A stretch of DNA of 64,000 nucleotides from Mycolicibacterium bacteremicum (lineage in GTDB: Bacteria > Actinomycetota > Actinomycetes > Mycobacteriales > Mycobacteriaceae): positions 1 through 64,000 of the forward strand of contig NZ_MVHJ01000012.1 in the NCBI RefSeq assembly GCF_002086115.1, given 5' to 3'. Positions within the stretch are counted from its first letter, which is position 1; every line of letters begins with the position of its first letter. Of the stretch, positions 1 through 12,918 are shown in pieces. Both the position numbers and the translations under genes were made by a program. The notes under the pieces are model-generated. The model was not told where the DNA came from. It worked only from the letters and a program-made list of their open reading frames with translations, and made no database searches.

Positions 1-2498
1 CGGCCGCCCCGGAGGCCCCGGCAGCGTCGACCCCGGCGCCCGCGGCACAGCGTCCGGGTCCCCGGCCCGGTCCGGCTCCGGCGGCGCCCGCAGCTCCGGC
101 TGCCCCGGCCGCCCCCGCGGCGCCGGCCGCCTCGGCCGCACCGTCCGACGCGCGTCCCGGTCCGCGTCCGGGCCCCAAGCCCGCTCCGCGCGCGCCGCGG
201 GTCGGTAACAACCCGTTCTCATCGCAGGCACCGGTCGAACGGCCGGCTCCGCGGCCGGCCGCCGGTCCCGGCGGACCCCGTCCGGGTCCCGGCCCCGGTG
301 GTCCGCGTCCGGGTGCGCCGCGCCCCGGTGCTGCCTCACCCGGCAACATGCCGCCCCGCCCGCCCGGTGCCCGTCCCGGTGCGACCGGCCGTCCCGGCGG
401 TCCGCGTCCCGGACCCGGCGGTCGTCCTGCGCCCGGTGGTCGTCCCGGCGGTGGCGGCGGCGGTAACTACCGCGGTGGCGGCGCCGGAGCAGGCGCCGGT
501 GGCGGCGGCGGTGCGGCCGGCGGTTTCCGTGGTCGTCCCGGTGGTGGCGGCGGCGGTGGCCGTCCCGGCCAGCGCGGCGGTGCCGCAGGTGCCTTCGGTC
601 GTCCCGGTGGCGCTCCGCGTCGTGGCCGTAAGAGCAAGCGCGCGAAAAGGGCCGAATACGAGAACATGCAGGCCCCGGTCGTCGGTGGTGTGCGGTTGCC
701 GCACGGCAACGGCGAGACCATCCGGCTGGCCCGCGGTGCCTCGCTGAGCGATTTCGCCGACAAGATCAACGCCAACCCGGCCGCGCTGGTGCAGGCGCTG
801 TTCAACCTCGGCGAGATGGTGACCGCCACCCAGTCGGTGGGGGATGAGACCCTCGAGCTGCTGGGCAGCGAGATGAACTACGTCGTGCAGGTCGTGTCCC
901 CGGAGGACGAGGACCGCGAGCTGCTCGAATCCTTCGACCTCACCTACGGCGAGGACGAGGGCACCGAGGAGGACCTTGAGTCCCGCCCGCCGGTGGTCAC
1001 CGTCATGGGTCACGTCGACCACGGCAAGACCCGCCTGCTGGACACCATCCGCAAGGCCAATGTCCGCGAGGGCGAGGCCGGCGGTATCACCCAGCACATC
1101 GGTGCCTACCAGGTCGCCGTCGAGCACGACGGTGCCGAGCGACTCATCACCTTCATCGACACCCCCGGTCACGAGGCGTTCACCGCCATGCGTGCCCGCG
1201 GCGCGAAGGCCACCGATATCGCGATCCTGGTGGTCGCCGCCGACGACGGCGTGATGCCGCAGACGGTCGAGGCGATCAACCACGCCCAGGCCGCCGATGT
1301 GCCGATCGTGGTGGCGGTCAACAAGATCGACAAGGAGGGTGCGGATCCGCAGAAGATCCGGGCTCAGCTCACCGAGTACAACCTGGTGGCCGAGGACTAC
1401 GGCGGCGACACCATGTTCGTCGACATCTCGGCCAAGAACGGGATCGGCATCCAGTCGCTGGAAGAAGCGGTCCTGCTGACCGCGGATGCGGCGCTGGACC
1501 TGCGGGCCAACCCGGACATGGAGGCCCAGGGTGTGGCCATCGAGGCGCACCTGGACCGCGGTCGCGGCCCGGTGGCGACCGTGCTGATCCAGCGCGGCAC
1601 CCTGCGGGTGGGCGACTCGATCGTGGCCGGCGACGCCTACGGGCGCGTCCGTCGCATGGTCGACGAGCACGGCGAGGACGTCGAGGAGGCACTGCCCTCG
1701 CGTCCGGTGCAGGTCATCGGCTTCACGTCGGTGCCCGGTGCCGGTGACAACCTGCTGGTCGTCGACGAGGACCGCATCGCCCGCCAGATCGCCGACCGGC
1801 GCAGCGCGCGCAAGCGCAACGCCCTGGCCGCGCGCAGCCGCAAGCGGATCAGCCTGGAGGACCTGGATTCGGCGCTGAAGGAAACCAGCCAGCTGAACCT
1901 GATCCTGAAGGGCGACAACGCCGGTACCGTCGAGGCGCTGGAAGAGGCCTTGATGAACATCGAGATCGACGACGAGGTGCAGCTGCGCGTCATCGACCGC
2001 GGTGTCGGTGGCGTCACCGAGACCAACGTCAACCTGGCCTCGGCCTCGGACGCCATCATCATCGGCTTCAACGTGCGCGCCGAGGGCAAGGCCACCGAGT
2101 TGGCCAACCGCGACGGGGTGGAGATCCGGTACTACTCGATCATCTACCAGGCCATCGATGAGATCGAGAGCGCCCTCAAGGGCATGCTCAAGCCGGTCTA
2201 CGAGGAGAAGGAGCTCGGCCGCGCCGAGATCCGCGCCATCTTCCGCAGCTCGAAGGTCGGCAACATCGCGGGTTGCCTCGTGCAGTCGGGCATCATGCGG
2301 CGTAACGCCAAGGCCCGCCTGCTGCGTGACAACGTCGTGGTCGCCGAGAACCTCACCATCTCCTCGCTCAAGCGGGAGAAGGATGACGCCACCGAGGTGC
2401 GCGAGGGTTACGAATGCGGTCTGACGCTGACGTACTCCGACATCAAGGAAGGCGACGTCATCGAGACCTACGAGCTGGTCGAGAAGGCGCGGACCTAG
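1..2498 (+). CDS. infB: Translation initiation factor IF-2 (5' end outside window)
   Basis: IF-2 is the GTPase that brings fMet-tRNA to the 30S subunit and promotes subunit joining. The reading frame is open from base 3, so the start lies upstream of the window. The first ~210 visible codons are a low-complexity Pro/Ala/Arg/Gly region containing the short VGNNPFSSQ stretch, then glycine-arginine runs typical of the disordered N-terminal extension of actinobacterial IF-2. The G domain follows, with GHVDHGKT (about 1006-1029), DTPGHE and NKID. The C-terminal domains end at EKART. The stop is 2 bp before rbfA, so the two are probably cotranscribed, the usual infB-rbfA order. The identification is secure. 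Confidence 0.97.
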   Translation, partial: AAPEAPAASTPAPAAQRPGPRPGPAPAAPAAPAAPAAPAAPAASAAPSDARPGPRPGPKPAPRAPRVGNNPFSSQAPVERPAPRPAAGPGGPRPGPGPGGPRPGAPRPGAASPGNMPPRPPGARPGATGRPGGPRPGPGGRPAPGGRPGGGGGGNYRGGGAGAGAGGGGGAAGGFRGRPGGGGGGGRPGQRGGAAGAFGRPGGAPRRGRKSKRAKRAEYENMQAPVVGGVRLPHGNGETIRLARGASLSDFADKINANPAALVQALFNLGEMVTATQSVGDETLELLGSEMNYVVQVVSPEDEDRELLESFDLTYGEDEGTEEDLESRPPVVTVMGHVDHGKTRLLDTIRKANVREGEAGGITQHIGAYQVAVEHDGAERLITFIDTPGHEAFTAMRARGAKATDIAILVVAADDGVMPQTVEAINHAQAADVPIVVAVNKIDKEGADPQKIRAQLTEYNLVAEDYGGDTMFVDISAKNGIGIQSLEEAVLLTADAALDLRANPDMEAQGVAIEAHLDRGRGPVATVLIQRGTLRVGDSIVAGDAYGRVRRMVDEHGEDVEEALPSRPVQVIGFTSVPGAGDNLLVVDEDRIARQIADRRSARKRNALAARSRKRISLEDLDSALKETSQLNLILKGDNAGTVEALEEALMNIEIDDEVQLRVIDRGVGGVTETNVNLASASDAIIIGFNVRAEGKATELANRDGVEIRYYSIIYQAIDEIESALKGMLKPVYEEKELGRAEIRAIFRSSKVGNIAGCLVQSGIMRRNAKARLLRDNVVVAENLTISSLKREKDDATEVREGYECGLTLTYSDIKEGDVIETYELVEKART

Positions 2499-2500
2499 CG

Positions 2501-2968
2501 ATGGCTGATCCAGCACGCGCACGCCGGCTGGCCAAGCGCATCGGCACGGTCGTGGCGTCAGCCATCGAGTTCGAGATCAAGGATCCCCCGCTGGCCTTCG
2601 TGACCGTCACGGACACGAAGGTCACCGGGGACCTGCATGACGCCACCGTGTACTACACGGTTCGCGGGGCGACGTTGCAGGACGAACCCGATTTCGACGC
2701 GGCCGCTGCGGCGCTGGACCGGGCGCGGGGCATTCTGCGCAGCAAGGTCGGTGCCGCCACCGGTGTGCGCTTCACCCCGACGCTGTCCTTCGTGCTCGAC
2801 AAGGTGCCCGAGGTCTCGGCGCACATGGAGGCGCTGCTGGCCAAGGCGCGCGAGGCCGACGCCGATCTGGCCCGTATCCGCGAGGGTGCGGTGCCGGCAG
2901 GCGACGCCGACCCGTACCGGGTCCCGCGCGACGATGACGACGAGGACGACGACCCTCGTTCGGACTGA
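2501..2968 (+). CDS. rbfA: 30S ribosome-binding factor A
   Basis: A 155-residue RbfA, which helps mature the 16S rRNA 5' end and assemble the 30S subunit in the cytoplasm. The protein starts [15 protein letters not shown], the usual RbfA opening, and contains the KH-like core with [19 protein letters not shown] and [20 protein letters not shown]. It ends in an acidic tail rich in Asp and Glu. The ATG 2 bp after the infB stop was chosen; the frame is open further upstream but would overlap infB. A strong hairpin follows closely, so this appears to end the nusA-infB-rbfA transcription unit. Confidence 0.95.
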   Translation: MADPARARRLAKRIGTVVASAIEFEIKDPPLAFVTVTDTKVTGDLHDATVYYTVRGATLQDEPDFDAAAAALDRARGILRSKVGAATGVRFTPTLSFVLDKVPEVSAHMEALLAKAREADADLARIREGAVPAGDADPYRVPRDDDDEDDDPRSD

Positions 2969-2986
2969 AAACGCACCACATCTGAC

Positions 2987-3032
2987 GACAACGCTTCCCG
3001 CTTCGACACCGTTCGAGGCGGGAAGCGTTGTC
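2987..3032 (+). terminator. Hairpin terminator after rbfA
   Basis: Arms of 20 bp (2987-3006 and 3013-3032) pair with a single G-T mismatch around a 6-nt loop. The sequence downstream is only moderately T-rich (TTGTC). It separates rbfA from the PGRS gene. Confidence 0.8.
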
Positions 3033-3150
3033 TTGTCGTGCCGGTGATGCTCGGCGTCGCTTCGCCGGATGGGTGCAGGCAACGTCGCCGCCCTGACGTT
3101 ACAGCAAATAAGTGGCAAAATCGGTCATCAGTTTTCCGGAAATGTCGATT

Positions 3151-3181
3151 TTGCCGAATCGGCCGTTATCTGGTGTATAGA
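3151..3181 (+). promoter_or_regulatory. Possible promoter of the PGRS gene
   Basis: The 3100-3190 stretch is AT-rich compared with its surroundings. TTGCCG (3151-3156) and TATAGA (3176-3181) are separated by 19 bp and could be -35 and -10 elements. The spacing and the last -10 base are imperfect. The rest of the 3033-3250 gap holds nothing else I recognise apart from a purine-rich ribosome binding site (GGGGGA, 3244-3249). Confidence 0.35.
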
Positions 3182-3256
3182 GTCCTTCGCTAGTTCGGCA
3201 CGCTGCCGGACATAAGTGCAAGTTCAAGCACTTTCTAGCGATCTGGGGGATTGCTG

Positions 3257-6200
3257 ATGAGTCCGTTCGGCCTGCCGGAAATCGATCTCGAAGAGGCGGC
3301 CGCACGCCGCCCCGACGGACGAAATGCACGACCACGCCGCTCCGGGGCAAAACATGCGCAGGTCAGGGCGACGCCGAGCCCGGCGAACTACATCGGACGG
3401 GTGGGCGCGCTGGCGGTCGCGCTGGGAATCGGCGCGGCGATCACCGGCTGGGCGCCCACAGCGCTGGCTGATCCCACCGGAGGTGGCGCGACCTCGGGCG
3501 GCGCGGGTTCCTCCTCGGCGGACCCTGCGCCCGGCGGCGCCGAAGCTCCGGGTGACGGGAACGCTGCCGGTGACGCGTCGGAGAGGCCGACGGCGTCGGC
3601 AGGCGCGCCGAGCAGCGGCACCCCGGCGGGCGGCCGCCTGCCCGACGCCGGCCCGAAGGATGACGAACTGGCCGACGACCAGGACGGTGACGAACCCGAC
3701 GCCGCGGACATCGCACTGGCGCAGGCCGAAAAGCGAGCCGGCGCGCGGCAGGCTCGCGCGGTACCGACGCCGTCGGTGCCGGGAAACACCAGCCCAACGA
3801 TCGAACTCGAGCAGGCGGCCGGGGAGGTCACCGACCCCGTGGTGGTGGCCGCGGTGCCGAACCCGGCCCGCCGTGCCGCGACCACCGACACCGCCGACGA
3901 GGCGCCACTGGGATTGGTCGATGCCGCCGCGGTGCCGGTGCTGGCAGGTTCGTCGCCGGCACCGTTCCAGGTCTGGATCGGGCAGGTGCTGCTCATCGGC
4001 AACGGTACGGCTGCACATCCCAACGGCGGACTGCTGATCGGTAACGGTTACACGTGGACGGCGGCCACCTGTGTCGCGGTGATCTGTACCGGTGGCAACA
4101 GCGGTGTGCTGGGCAACGGCGGGGGCGGTTTCAACGGCGGCAACGGCGGGTCGGCCGGATGGTTCGGTAACGGCGGTGCCGGCGGAGCCGGTGTCGTCCT
4201 GTTCAACAGCGGCCGCGGTGGCGACGGGGGCTCCGGCGGACTGTTCTTCGGAACCGGCGGCACCGGTGGCGCGGGGGTGGACGTCGCGACCGGCACCGGC
4301 GGTGCGGGTGGCAACGGTGGCAACGCCGGTCTGCTGGCGGTCTTCGGGTCCGGTGGCCGCGGCGGCGCAGGTGGTGCGGGTGAGGACGGCGGAGTCGGCG
4401 GAACCGGTGGTGCCGGCGGACTGATCGGGCTGTTCGCCGCACCCGGGACCGGCGGTGTCGGCGGGACGGGCGCTCTCGACGGTGTCGGCGGTGCCGGCGG
4501 CGCGGGCGGCGACGCCGGTGTGCTCGGTCTGATCAGTGTGGGCGGGACCGGTGGTGTCGGCGGTGTCGGTGGCACCGGTGGAGTGGGCGGCGCGGGCGGC
4601 ACCGGGGGACTCCTCGCCGGCGGTGGTGGCGCCGGTGGTGCCGGTGGCGAGGCCCTCGACGTGGCCGGCATCGGTGGTGCCGGCGGTCGCGGCGGCAATG
4701 TCGGTGCGCTGTCGTTGTTCGGTAACGGTGGCGCCGGTGGCGCCGGTGGTGCGGGAGCCGAAGGTGTTGCCGGAACCGCTGTTTCGGCGGCCGGTCCGGG
4801 TGGCATGGGTGGTGTCGGCGGCAACGGTGGCACTGCAAGCCTGATCATCGGACTCGGCGGACTGGCCGGTGTCGGCGGTCGCGGCGGTCGAGGCGGTACC
4901 GGCTTCGCCGGCTCCGAGACGGTGGCCGCCGGCGCCGGCGGTGCGGGCGGCCGCGGTGGCGCCGGTGGTACCGGTGGCAGCGGCCGGTTGTTGTTCGTGG
5001 TCAACACCGACGCCGGATTCGGCGCCGGTGGTGCCGGCGGAACGGGCGGCACCGGTGGCAGTTTCGGGCCCGGCGCCCTCGGCGGAGCGGGGGGCGCCGG
5101 GGGTGCCGGGGGCGCCGCGACGGCAACCGCAGCCGGTCTTGGTGGTGGCGGCGGTGGCGGTGGCGGCGGTGCGACGGTGCGCGCCACCAACACCGGTGTC
5201 GTCGCCGCGAGCACCGCGCTCGGTGGTGCCGGTGGTGCCGGCGCCGACGCGGCCGCCGGTGTCGGCGGGACCGGCGGTGATGCCGCCGTCCGGGCCGACG
5301 GGGCGGGCAGCAATGTGAGCTCCGCGGTCGCCACCGGCGGCACGGGCGGGTCGGCCACCGGGACGGGCACGGGCGGTGCCGGTGGCGCGGCCGTCGTTGC
5401 CGCCGGCCCGGGTGGCGTGGTGACCGGCACCGCCACCGGCGGTGCCGGCGGCGCCGGTATCGACGGTGGCACCGGCGGTAAGGGTGGCTACTCCGAGGTC
5501 ACCGCCGGTCTGCAGGGCGGAACCGGCGGCTTTGCGTCCGGCACGGGTTCCGGCGGTGCCGGCGGTGACGCGACCGGGGCCGGCAGCGTCGGCGGAAACG
5601 GTGGCAGCGGCAATGTACAGGCCGGTTTCGTCCGGCCCGACATCGGCGGCAACGACGGCACCGCCACCGGTGCCGGAACCGGCGGTGCGGGCGGCGACGC
5701 CACCGGTGGGGGAACCGGCGGCAACGGCGGCACCGGCAGCGTGGTGGCCGGCGGGATCGGTGCCGTGGCCGGCGGTCAGGGGATCGGCGGTAGCGGCGGC
5801 AGCGGTCTGGCCGGCGGCATCGGCGGCAACGGCAGCGCCGGGCAGGTGGGCGCCTTCGCCGCCGGAGCGACCGCCACCGGCACCGGCCGCAGCGGCGACG
5901 GTGGTGACGCGACCGGGGCCGGCAGCGTCGGCGGCAACGGCACCATCGGCAACATCCAGGCCTTCGGGATCAACAGTGCGGCCGGCGGCACCGCCACCGG
6001 TGGCGACGGCGGTGCGGCCGCGGCCGGTGGTCGTGGCGGCACCGGTGGGCAGGGCCGGATCGTCGCGAACGCGACCGGCAGCATCGCCACCGACAACACC
6101 GCCACCGGCGGGGCAGGCGGCGACGCCACCGACGGAGCCAACCATGCGACGGCCCTCGGCGGGCAGGCCTACGTCTTCGCCGGCACGTTCGGCGTGCCCG

Positions 6201-7867
6201 GCAGCGCGGGCGTCATCACCGGCAGCAGCGCCGTCGGTGGCGATGCGACCGTCCTCAACGGCGGGATCGCCCAGATCACCGCGGTCAACGGCACGGTCGT
6301 CGACAGCAGTGCGACGGGCGCCGACGGTGGAGCCGGTGGGCTGGGCGGCAATGCCACGGTCAACGCGGCCGATGGTGGCACCATCGCCGACAGCGACGCG
6401 GTCGGTGGCGCCAACAGTGCCACCGCCGCCGGGGGCAGCGCCACCGTCAGCGCCGTGGGCAGCGGCAGTTCGGTCACCGACGCGGCGGCGACCGGTGGTG
6501 ACGCCGGCAGCGGAGATGCGGCCGGCGGGACCGGCGGGGCCGGGGGAACGGCCACCGTGTCGGCCACCGCCGGCGGCGCCGTCCTCGGTGCGGTGGCGGC
6601 CGGTGGCGACGGCGGTGCCGGCAGCAACGGCGGTACTGGCGGGGCCGGCGGCAACGGTGCGGTCATCGCGCAGCGTGCGGGCAGCACGGCGGCGGGCACG
6701 GCGACAGGCGGTGCCGGTGGCACCGCAGACGGTGCCGGCAGCGTCGGTGGTGCCGGGGCCAACGGCACCGTGCAGACCGGCCTCACCGCGGGTATCGGGG
6801 CCGACACCGAGGCGACCGGTACCGCGATCGGTGGTGCCGGCGGTGCTGCGACGACCGGGGGCCGGGGCGGTGCCGGTGGATTCGCCACTGTGATCGCCTC
6901 CGGCACCGGGTCCACTGCGACCGGCAGCGCCTTCGGTGGCGCCGGGGGTGCGGGCTCCGCGGGTGGCACCGGCGGGGCAGGTGCGCGGGCGCAGATCACC
7001 GCGCAGGGCAACGGGTCCACGGCCGGTGGCATCGTCACCGCCGGTGCGGGCGGCAGCGGTGTCGGCGCCACGGGCGGGGCGGGCGGCCAAGCCGTCATCG
7101 GTTCGGGGCAGAGCTCGGGGGCCGGCCTGAACAGCATCGCCCAGGGCGTCGCCACCGGTGGGGCGGGCGGGGACGGCGCGAACGGCGTTACCGGCGGCAG
7201 CGGCGGTGGCTCCAGCATCACCGCACGGCAGACCAACGATGCCATTACCGGCGGCGTCGCCAGCGGTTCCGCGGGGGTCGGTGCGGTCGCCGGCGCGGCG
7301 GCGAGCCTGAACACCGCCACGGGGTCGATCACCGACAGCTCGGCGATCGCCGGTGCATCCGGTGTCACCGGGGCCGCCGGCGGCCTCGGTGGTGTGGGCG
7401 GTGCCGCATCGGTGGAGGCCACCGGGGGCGGCGCGATCATCGACGCCGATGCCATCGGCGGTGCCGGCGGCGCGGGTGACAGTGGCGCCGGTGGTGCCGG
7501 CGGACAGGGTCAGGTCCGCGCGGCGGGCAGCGGGTTCGTGACCCGTGCCGGGGCCGCGACCGGCGGTGACGGCGGCGCCGGTGGTGCCGCGGGAACGGGC
7601 GGGGCCGTCGGCGGCAGCGGTGGCGCCGGTGGTGTGGCGAGCATCCGGCACAGCAACGGCGTCAGCGGCACGGGCGGCGACGGCGGCGACGGTGGAGCCG
7701 GCAGCACCTACGTCAGCGCCGTCCTCACCGGTGCCGGCGGTGCCGGCGGGGTGGGTGGCGCATCGATCAACACCGGCGGCACCGGCGGGCCGGGCGGCGC
7801 CGGCGGTGCTGGTCAGGCCGACGGCACCCCCGGAATCAACGGTCAACCCGGGGCGCCCACCACGTAA
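3257..7867 (+). CDS. Secreted PGRS-repeat glycine-rich protein without a PE domain
   Basis: A 1536-residue protein. The ATG at 3257 lies 7 nt after GGGGGA; a TTG at 3251 is an alternative. There is no N-terminal PE domain. Instead, about 45 polar residues precede a hydrophobic segment (GALAVALGIGAAITGW) ending in APTALADP, a plausible signal-peptidase site. Residues 70-235 are a low-complexity Ala/Pro/Asp linker. From residue ~244 it reads like the body of a PE_PGRS protein: two LLIGNG motifs, then GGAGGxGG repeats with GLFFG and GNGG units. From about residue 640 the repeats change to longer units alternating GG-rich strings with Thr/Ala/Val segments (ATGGAGG, ATVSA). No C-terminal enzyme domain is seen. 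Role unknown; a cell-surface or secreted scaffold is an inference. It is flanked by terminators and so is its own transcription unit. Confidence 0.85.
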   Translation: MSPFGLPEIDLEEAAARRPDGRNARPRRSGAKHAQVRATPSPANYIGRVGALAVALGIGAAITGWAPTALADPTGGGATSGGAGSSSADPAPGGAEAPGDGNAAGDASERPTASAGAPSSGTPAGGRLPDAGPKDDELADDQDGDEPDAADIALAQAEKRAGARQARAVPTPSVPGNTSPTIELEQAAGEVTDPVVVAAVPNPARRAATTDTADEAPLGLVDAAAVPVLAGSSPAPFQVWIGQVLLIGNGTAAHPNGGLLIGNGYTWTAATCVAVICTGGNSGVLGNGGGGFNGGNGGSAGWFGNGGAGGAGVVLFNSGRGGDGGSGGLFFGTGGTGGAGVDVATGTGGAGGNGGNAGLLAVFGSGGRGGAGGAGEDGGVGGTGGAGGLIGLFAAPGTGGVGGTGALDGVGGAGGAGGDAGVLGLISVGGTGGVGGVGGTGGVGGAGGTGGLLAGGGGAGGAGGEALDVAGIGGAGGRGGNVGALSLFGNGGAGGAGGAGAEGVAGTAVSAAGPGGMGGVGGNGGTASLIIGLGGLAGVGGRGGRGGTGFAGSETVAAGAGGAGGRGGAGGTGGSGRLLFVVNTDAGFGAGGAGGTGGTGGSFGPGALGGAGGAGGAGGAATATAAGLGGGGGGGGGGATVRATNTGVVAASTALGGAGGAGADAAAGVGGTGGDAAVRADGAGSNVSSAVATGGTGGSATGTGTGGAGGAAVVAAGPGGVVTGTATGGAGGAGIDGGTGGKGGYSEVTAGLQGGTGGFASGTGSGGAGGDATGAGSVGGNGGSGNVQAGFVRPDIGGNDGTATGAGTGGAGGDATGGGTGGNGGTGSVVAGGIGAVAGGQGIGGSGGSGLAGGIGGNGSAGQVGAFAAGATATGTGRSGDGGDATGAGSVGGNGTIGNIQAFGINSAAGGTATGGDGGAAAAGGRGGTGGQGRIVANATGSIATDNTATGGAGGDATDGANHATALGGQAYVFAGTFGVPGSAGVITGSSAVGGDATVLNGGIAQITAVNGTVVDSSATGADGGAGGLGGNATVNAADGGTIADSDAVGGANSATAAGGSATVSAVGSGSSVTDAAATGGDAGSGDAAGGTGGAGGTATVSATAGGAVLGAVAAGGDGGAGSNGGTGGAGGNGAVIAQRAGSTAAGTATGGAGGTADGAGSVGGAGANGTVQTGLTAGIGADTEATGTAIGGAGGAATTGGRGGAGGFATVIASGTGSTATGSAFGGAGGAGSAGGTGGAGARAQITAQGNGSTAGGIVTAGAGGSGVGATGGAGGQAVIGSGQSSGAGLNSIAQGVATGGAGGDGANGVTGGSGGGSSITARQTNDAITGGVASGSAGVGAVAGAAASLNTATGSITDSSAIAGASGVTGAAGGLGGVGGAASVEATGGGAIIDADAIGGAGGAGDSGAGGAGGQGQVRAAGSGFVTRAGAATGGDGGAGGAAGTGGAVGGSGGAGGVASIRHSNGVSGTGGDGGDGGAGSTYVSAVLTGAGGAGGVGGASINTGGTGGPGGAGGAGQADGTPGINGQPGAPTT
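3989..7860 (+). repeat. PGRS coding repeats (GGX-rich)
   Basis: The coding sequence is dominated by GGC/GGT glycine codons in short degenerate units such as GGCGGTGCCGGCGG, encoding Gly-Gly-Ala/Thr/Asn triplets. The first part (to about 5160) is classic PGRS; the second part has longer units. Such DNA is prone to slippage and recombination, so copy number may vary and assembly errors are possible. Confidence 0.85.
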
Positions 7868-7898
7868 TCCGGGGCCACAGCGCCCTCGGACCAACCAG

Positions 7899-7931
7899 AG
7901 GTCCCGCACACGCCGAGTGTGCGGGACCTTT
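7899..7931 (+). terminator. Hairpin terminator after the PGRS gene
   Basis: A perfect 13-bp inverted repeat (7899-7911 with 7917-7929), 5-nt loop, followed by TTT. It closes the PGRS gene and insulates nrnA. Confidence 0.85.
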
Positions 7932-8000
7932 GCGGTCCGGGTGGGTACCGGTGCCGGCATCGGGCACGGACCCGTACCGTGGTCACGGAGGTGGGGGTGA

Positions 8001-10344
<2,344 letters not shown>

Positions 10345-10346
10345 CG

Positions 10347-10393
10347 CCGCGGTGCGGGCGCGTGCCACTGGTACGTGCACGCCCGCACCGCGG
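10347..10393. terminator. Bidirectional terminator between dinF and the mycolyltransferase
   Basis: A long GC-rich inverted repeat (arms about 10347-10365 and 10375-10393) sits in the 62-bp gap between two convergent genes. There is no strong T tract in either direction. Confidence 0.7.
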
Positions 10394-10406
10394 TGTCGAT
10401 GGCTGC

Positions 10407-11411
<1,005 letters not shown>

Positions 11412-11482
11412 TCAATACGTCGTCGTGTGAGCACATTTCGTTACGCCGATGAGTTCTCTGTCGGCGAACGGTCGGTATGGGT

Positions 11483-12052
11483 ATGCGCTCACTGATCATC
11501 ACGCAGAACATCACCCTGGACGGTTCGATCGAGATGCTGGCGGACTGGTTCGACCCGCAGGCTCAGGACGGGGAATTGACCGCTGAACTGCACCGACAGG
11601 ACGCCACGGCGGATGCGGTGCTGCTGGGACGGCAGACCTTCGAGGACTTCCGCGGCTTCTGGCCCGCGCAGCGCGACGACAGCACCGGCGTGACCGATTA
11701 CCTGAACACGGTGCACAAGTATGTGGTGTCCGCCACCATGACCGACCCGGCCTGGCAGAACTCCACCGTGCTGGCCGGCGACCCGGTCGAGCAGGTCCGT
11801 GCGCTCAAGGCGACCGACGGGGGCGACATCGTGGTCACCGGCAGCATCACGCTGTGCCACGCCCTGATCGCCGCCGATCTGGTGGACGAGTTCCGGCTGT
11901 TCAGCTATCCGTTCGTGCAGGGCGGGGGTCGCCGGTTGTTCCCCGACGGCGCGGCGATCTCCGGTTTCGCCCCGGCCGCCGCACCGATGCGTTTTCCCTG
12001 CGGCGTGGTGCTGGTGCGCTGGGGCCGGATACTCGAACGCCCGACGCGCTGA
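11483..12052 (+). CDS. DHFR/RibD C-terminal-like reductase family protein
   Basis: A 189-residue protein of the family that shares the dihydrofolate reductase fold and is common in actinobacteria (YyaP/RibD_C type). The start MRSLIITQNITLDGSIE is the usual family opening; an ATG 6 bp upstream (11477) would add two residues. Internal motifs ADAVLLGRQTFEDF and the nucleotide-binding DIVVTGSITLCHAL fit NADPH binding, and VQGGGRRLFPDG is the typical C-terminal loop. The substrate is unknown and it should not be assumed to reduce dihydrofolate, since a true dfrA is present at 54986. It is divergent from the mycolyltransferase. Confidence 0.75.
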   Translation: MRSLIITQNITLDGSIEMLADWFDPQAQDGELTAELHRQDATADAVLLGRQTFEDFRGFWPAQRDDSTGVTDYLNTVHKYVVSATMTDPAWQNSTVLAGDPVEQVRALKATDGGDIVVTGSITLCHALIAADLVDEFRLFSYPFVQGGGRRLFPDGAAISGFAPAAAPMRFPCGVVLVRWGRILERPTR

Positions 12053-12065
12053 GCACGTCGGGCGT
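12037..12065 (+). terminator. Hairpin terminator overlapping the end of the DHFR-like gene
   Basis: A perfect 10-bp inverted repeat (12037-12046 with 12056-12065) includes the stop codon region. It lies between this gene and the convergent ABC operon. Confidence 0.65.
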
Positions 12066-12092
12066 CGGGGAGGGGCGGCGGGGAGGGGATCG

Positions 12093-12905
12093 TCAGTCTG
12101 CGGCGCTGGTGCTGCCCAGCAGATCACGCACCCGGTTGGCCACCTTGATGAACTCCGGACGTTCCATGGTCTCGGCGTACTGCCGTTCGGCGGGCAGGTC
12201 GACGTCGAGGGTCTCGATAATGCGACCCGGCCGGGGGCTCATCACCACGACGCGGTTGGCCAGGTACACCGCCTCGGCCACCGAGTGCGTCACCAGCACC
12301 ACCGTGGTGCCGGTCTCCCGCCAGATCCGGTGCAGTTCGACGTTCATCTTCTCGCGGGTCAGTGCGTCCAGTGCGCCGAAGGGCTCGTCCATCAGCAGCA
12401 CGCCGGGCTGGTGCAGCAGCGCCCGGCACAGCGAGACACGTTGCTGCATACCGCCGGAGAGCTCGTGGGGCAGCGCGTTCTCGAATCCGCTGAGCCCGGT
12501 CATCTCGATCAGGTAGTCGCAGCGCGACTGCGCCTCCTTGCGGGGCATGCCCCGCATCTCGGCCTGCAGCAGGATGTTGCGCCGTACCGAACGCCATTCC
12601 AGCAGCGCGGCCCGCTGGAAGACGTACCCGATCTCGCGCTGCGGCCCCTTGACCTGCTTACCGCGCAGCCGGACGTCTCCGGAGGTGGCGTTGGTGAGGC
12701 CGGCCACCACCTTCAGCAGGGTCGACTTGCCGCAGCCCGAGGGCCCGGCGATGGAGACGAATTCCCCTTCGGCGACCGACAGGTCGACGTTGTCGACGGC
12801 GGTCACGGTGGACCGCTTCGAGGAGAACGTGACGGTCAGCTTGTCGATGGAGATGGCGTCTGAGGTCACGGTGGTCCTCGGTGCGGTGATCGTTGCGGAG
12901 GTCAT
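12093..12905 (-). CDS. ABC transporter ATP-binding protein (SsuB/ThiZ-like)
   Basis: A 270-residue ATPase subunit of an importer. Walker A is GPSGCGKSTLL, the Q loop lies near YVFQRAALLEW, the signature is LSGGMQQRVSLCRALL, and Walker B is VLLMDEPFGALD, followed by the switch histidine (VLVTHS). This pattern is typical of ATPases serving nitrate, sulfonate, taurine or thiamine-precursor transporters. It is the last gene of a three-gene operon (permease, binding protein, ATPase), 13 bp after the binding-protein stop. It energises uptake through the neighbouring permease; the substrate is discussed with the binding protein. Confidence 0.88.
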   Translation of the reverse strand: MTSATITAPRTTVTSDAISIDKLTVTFSSKRSTVTAVDNVDLSVAEGEFVSIAGPSGCGKSTLLKVVAGLTNATSGDVRLRGKQVKGPQREIGYVFQRAALLEWRSVRRNILLQAEMRGMPRKEAQSRCDYLIEMTGLSGFENALPHELSGGMQQRVSLCRALLHQPGVLLMDEPFGALDALTREKMNVELHRIWRETGTTVVLVTHSVAEAVYLANRVVVMSPRPGRIIETLDVDLPAERQYAETMERPEFIKVANRVRDLLGSTSAAD

Positions 12906-12918
12906 GATCGGGCGCTCC

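Noticed and set aside
336-2522. 728-codon minus-strand frame opposite infB
   Set aside because: It is the complement of clear IF-2 coding sequence, with His/Asp/Gly-rich composition typical of antisense frames.
3989-7860. CRISPR-like or satellite repeat array
   Set aside because: The repeats are degenerate, in frame and encode Gly-rich peptides; there are no constant repeats with unique spacers and no cas genes.
11477-12052. A second dihydrofolate reductase
   Set aside because: It belongs to the RibD/YyaP-type branch of the fold and lacks the DHFR active-site motif seen in the true dfrA at 54986.
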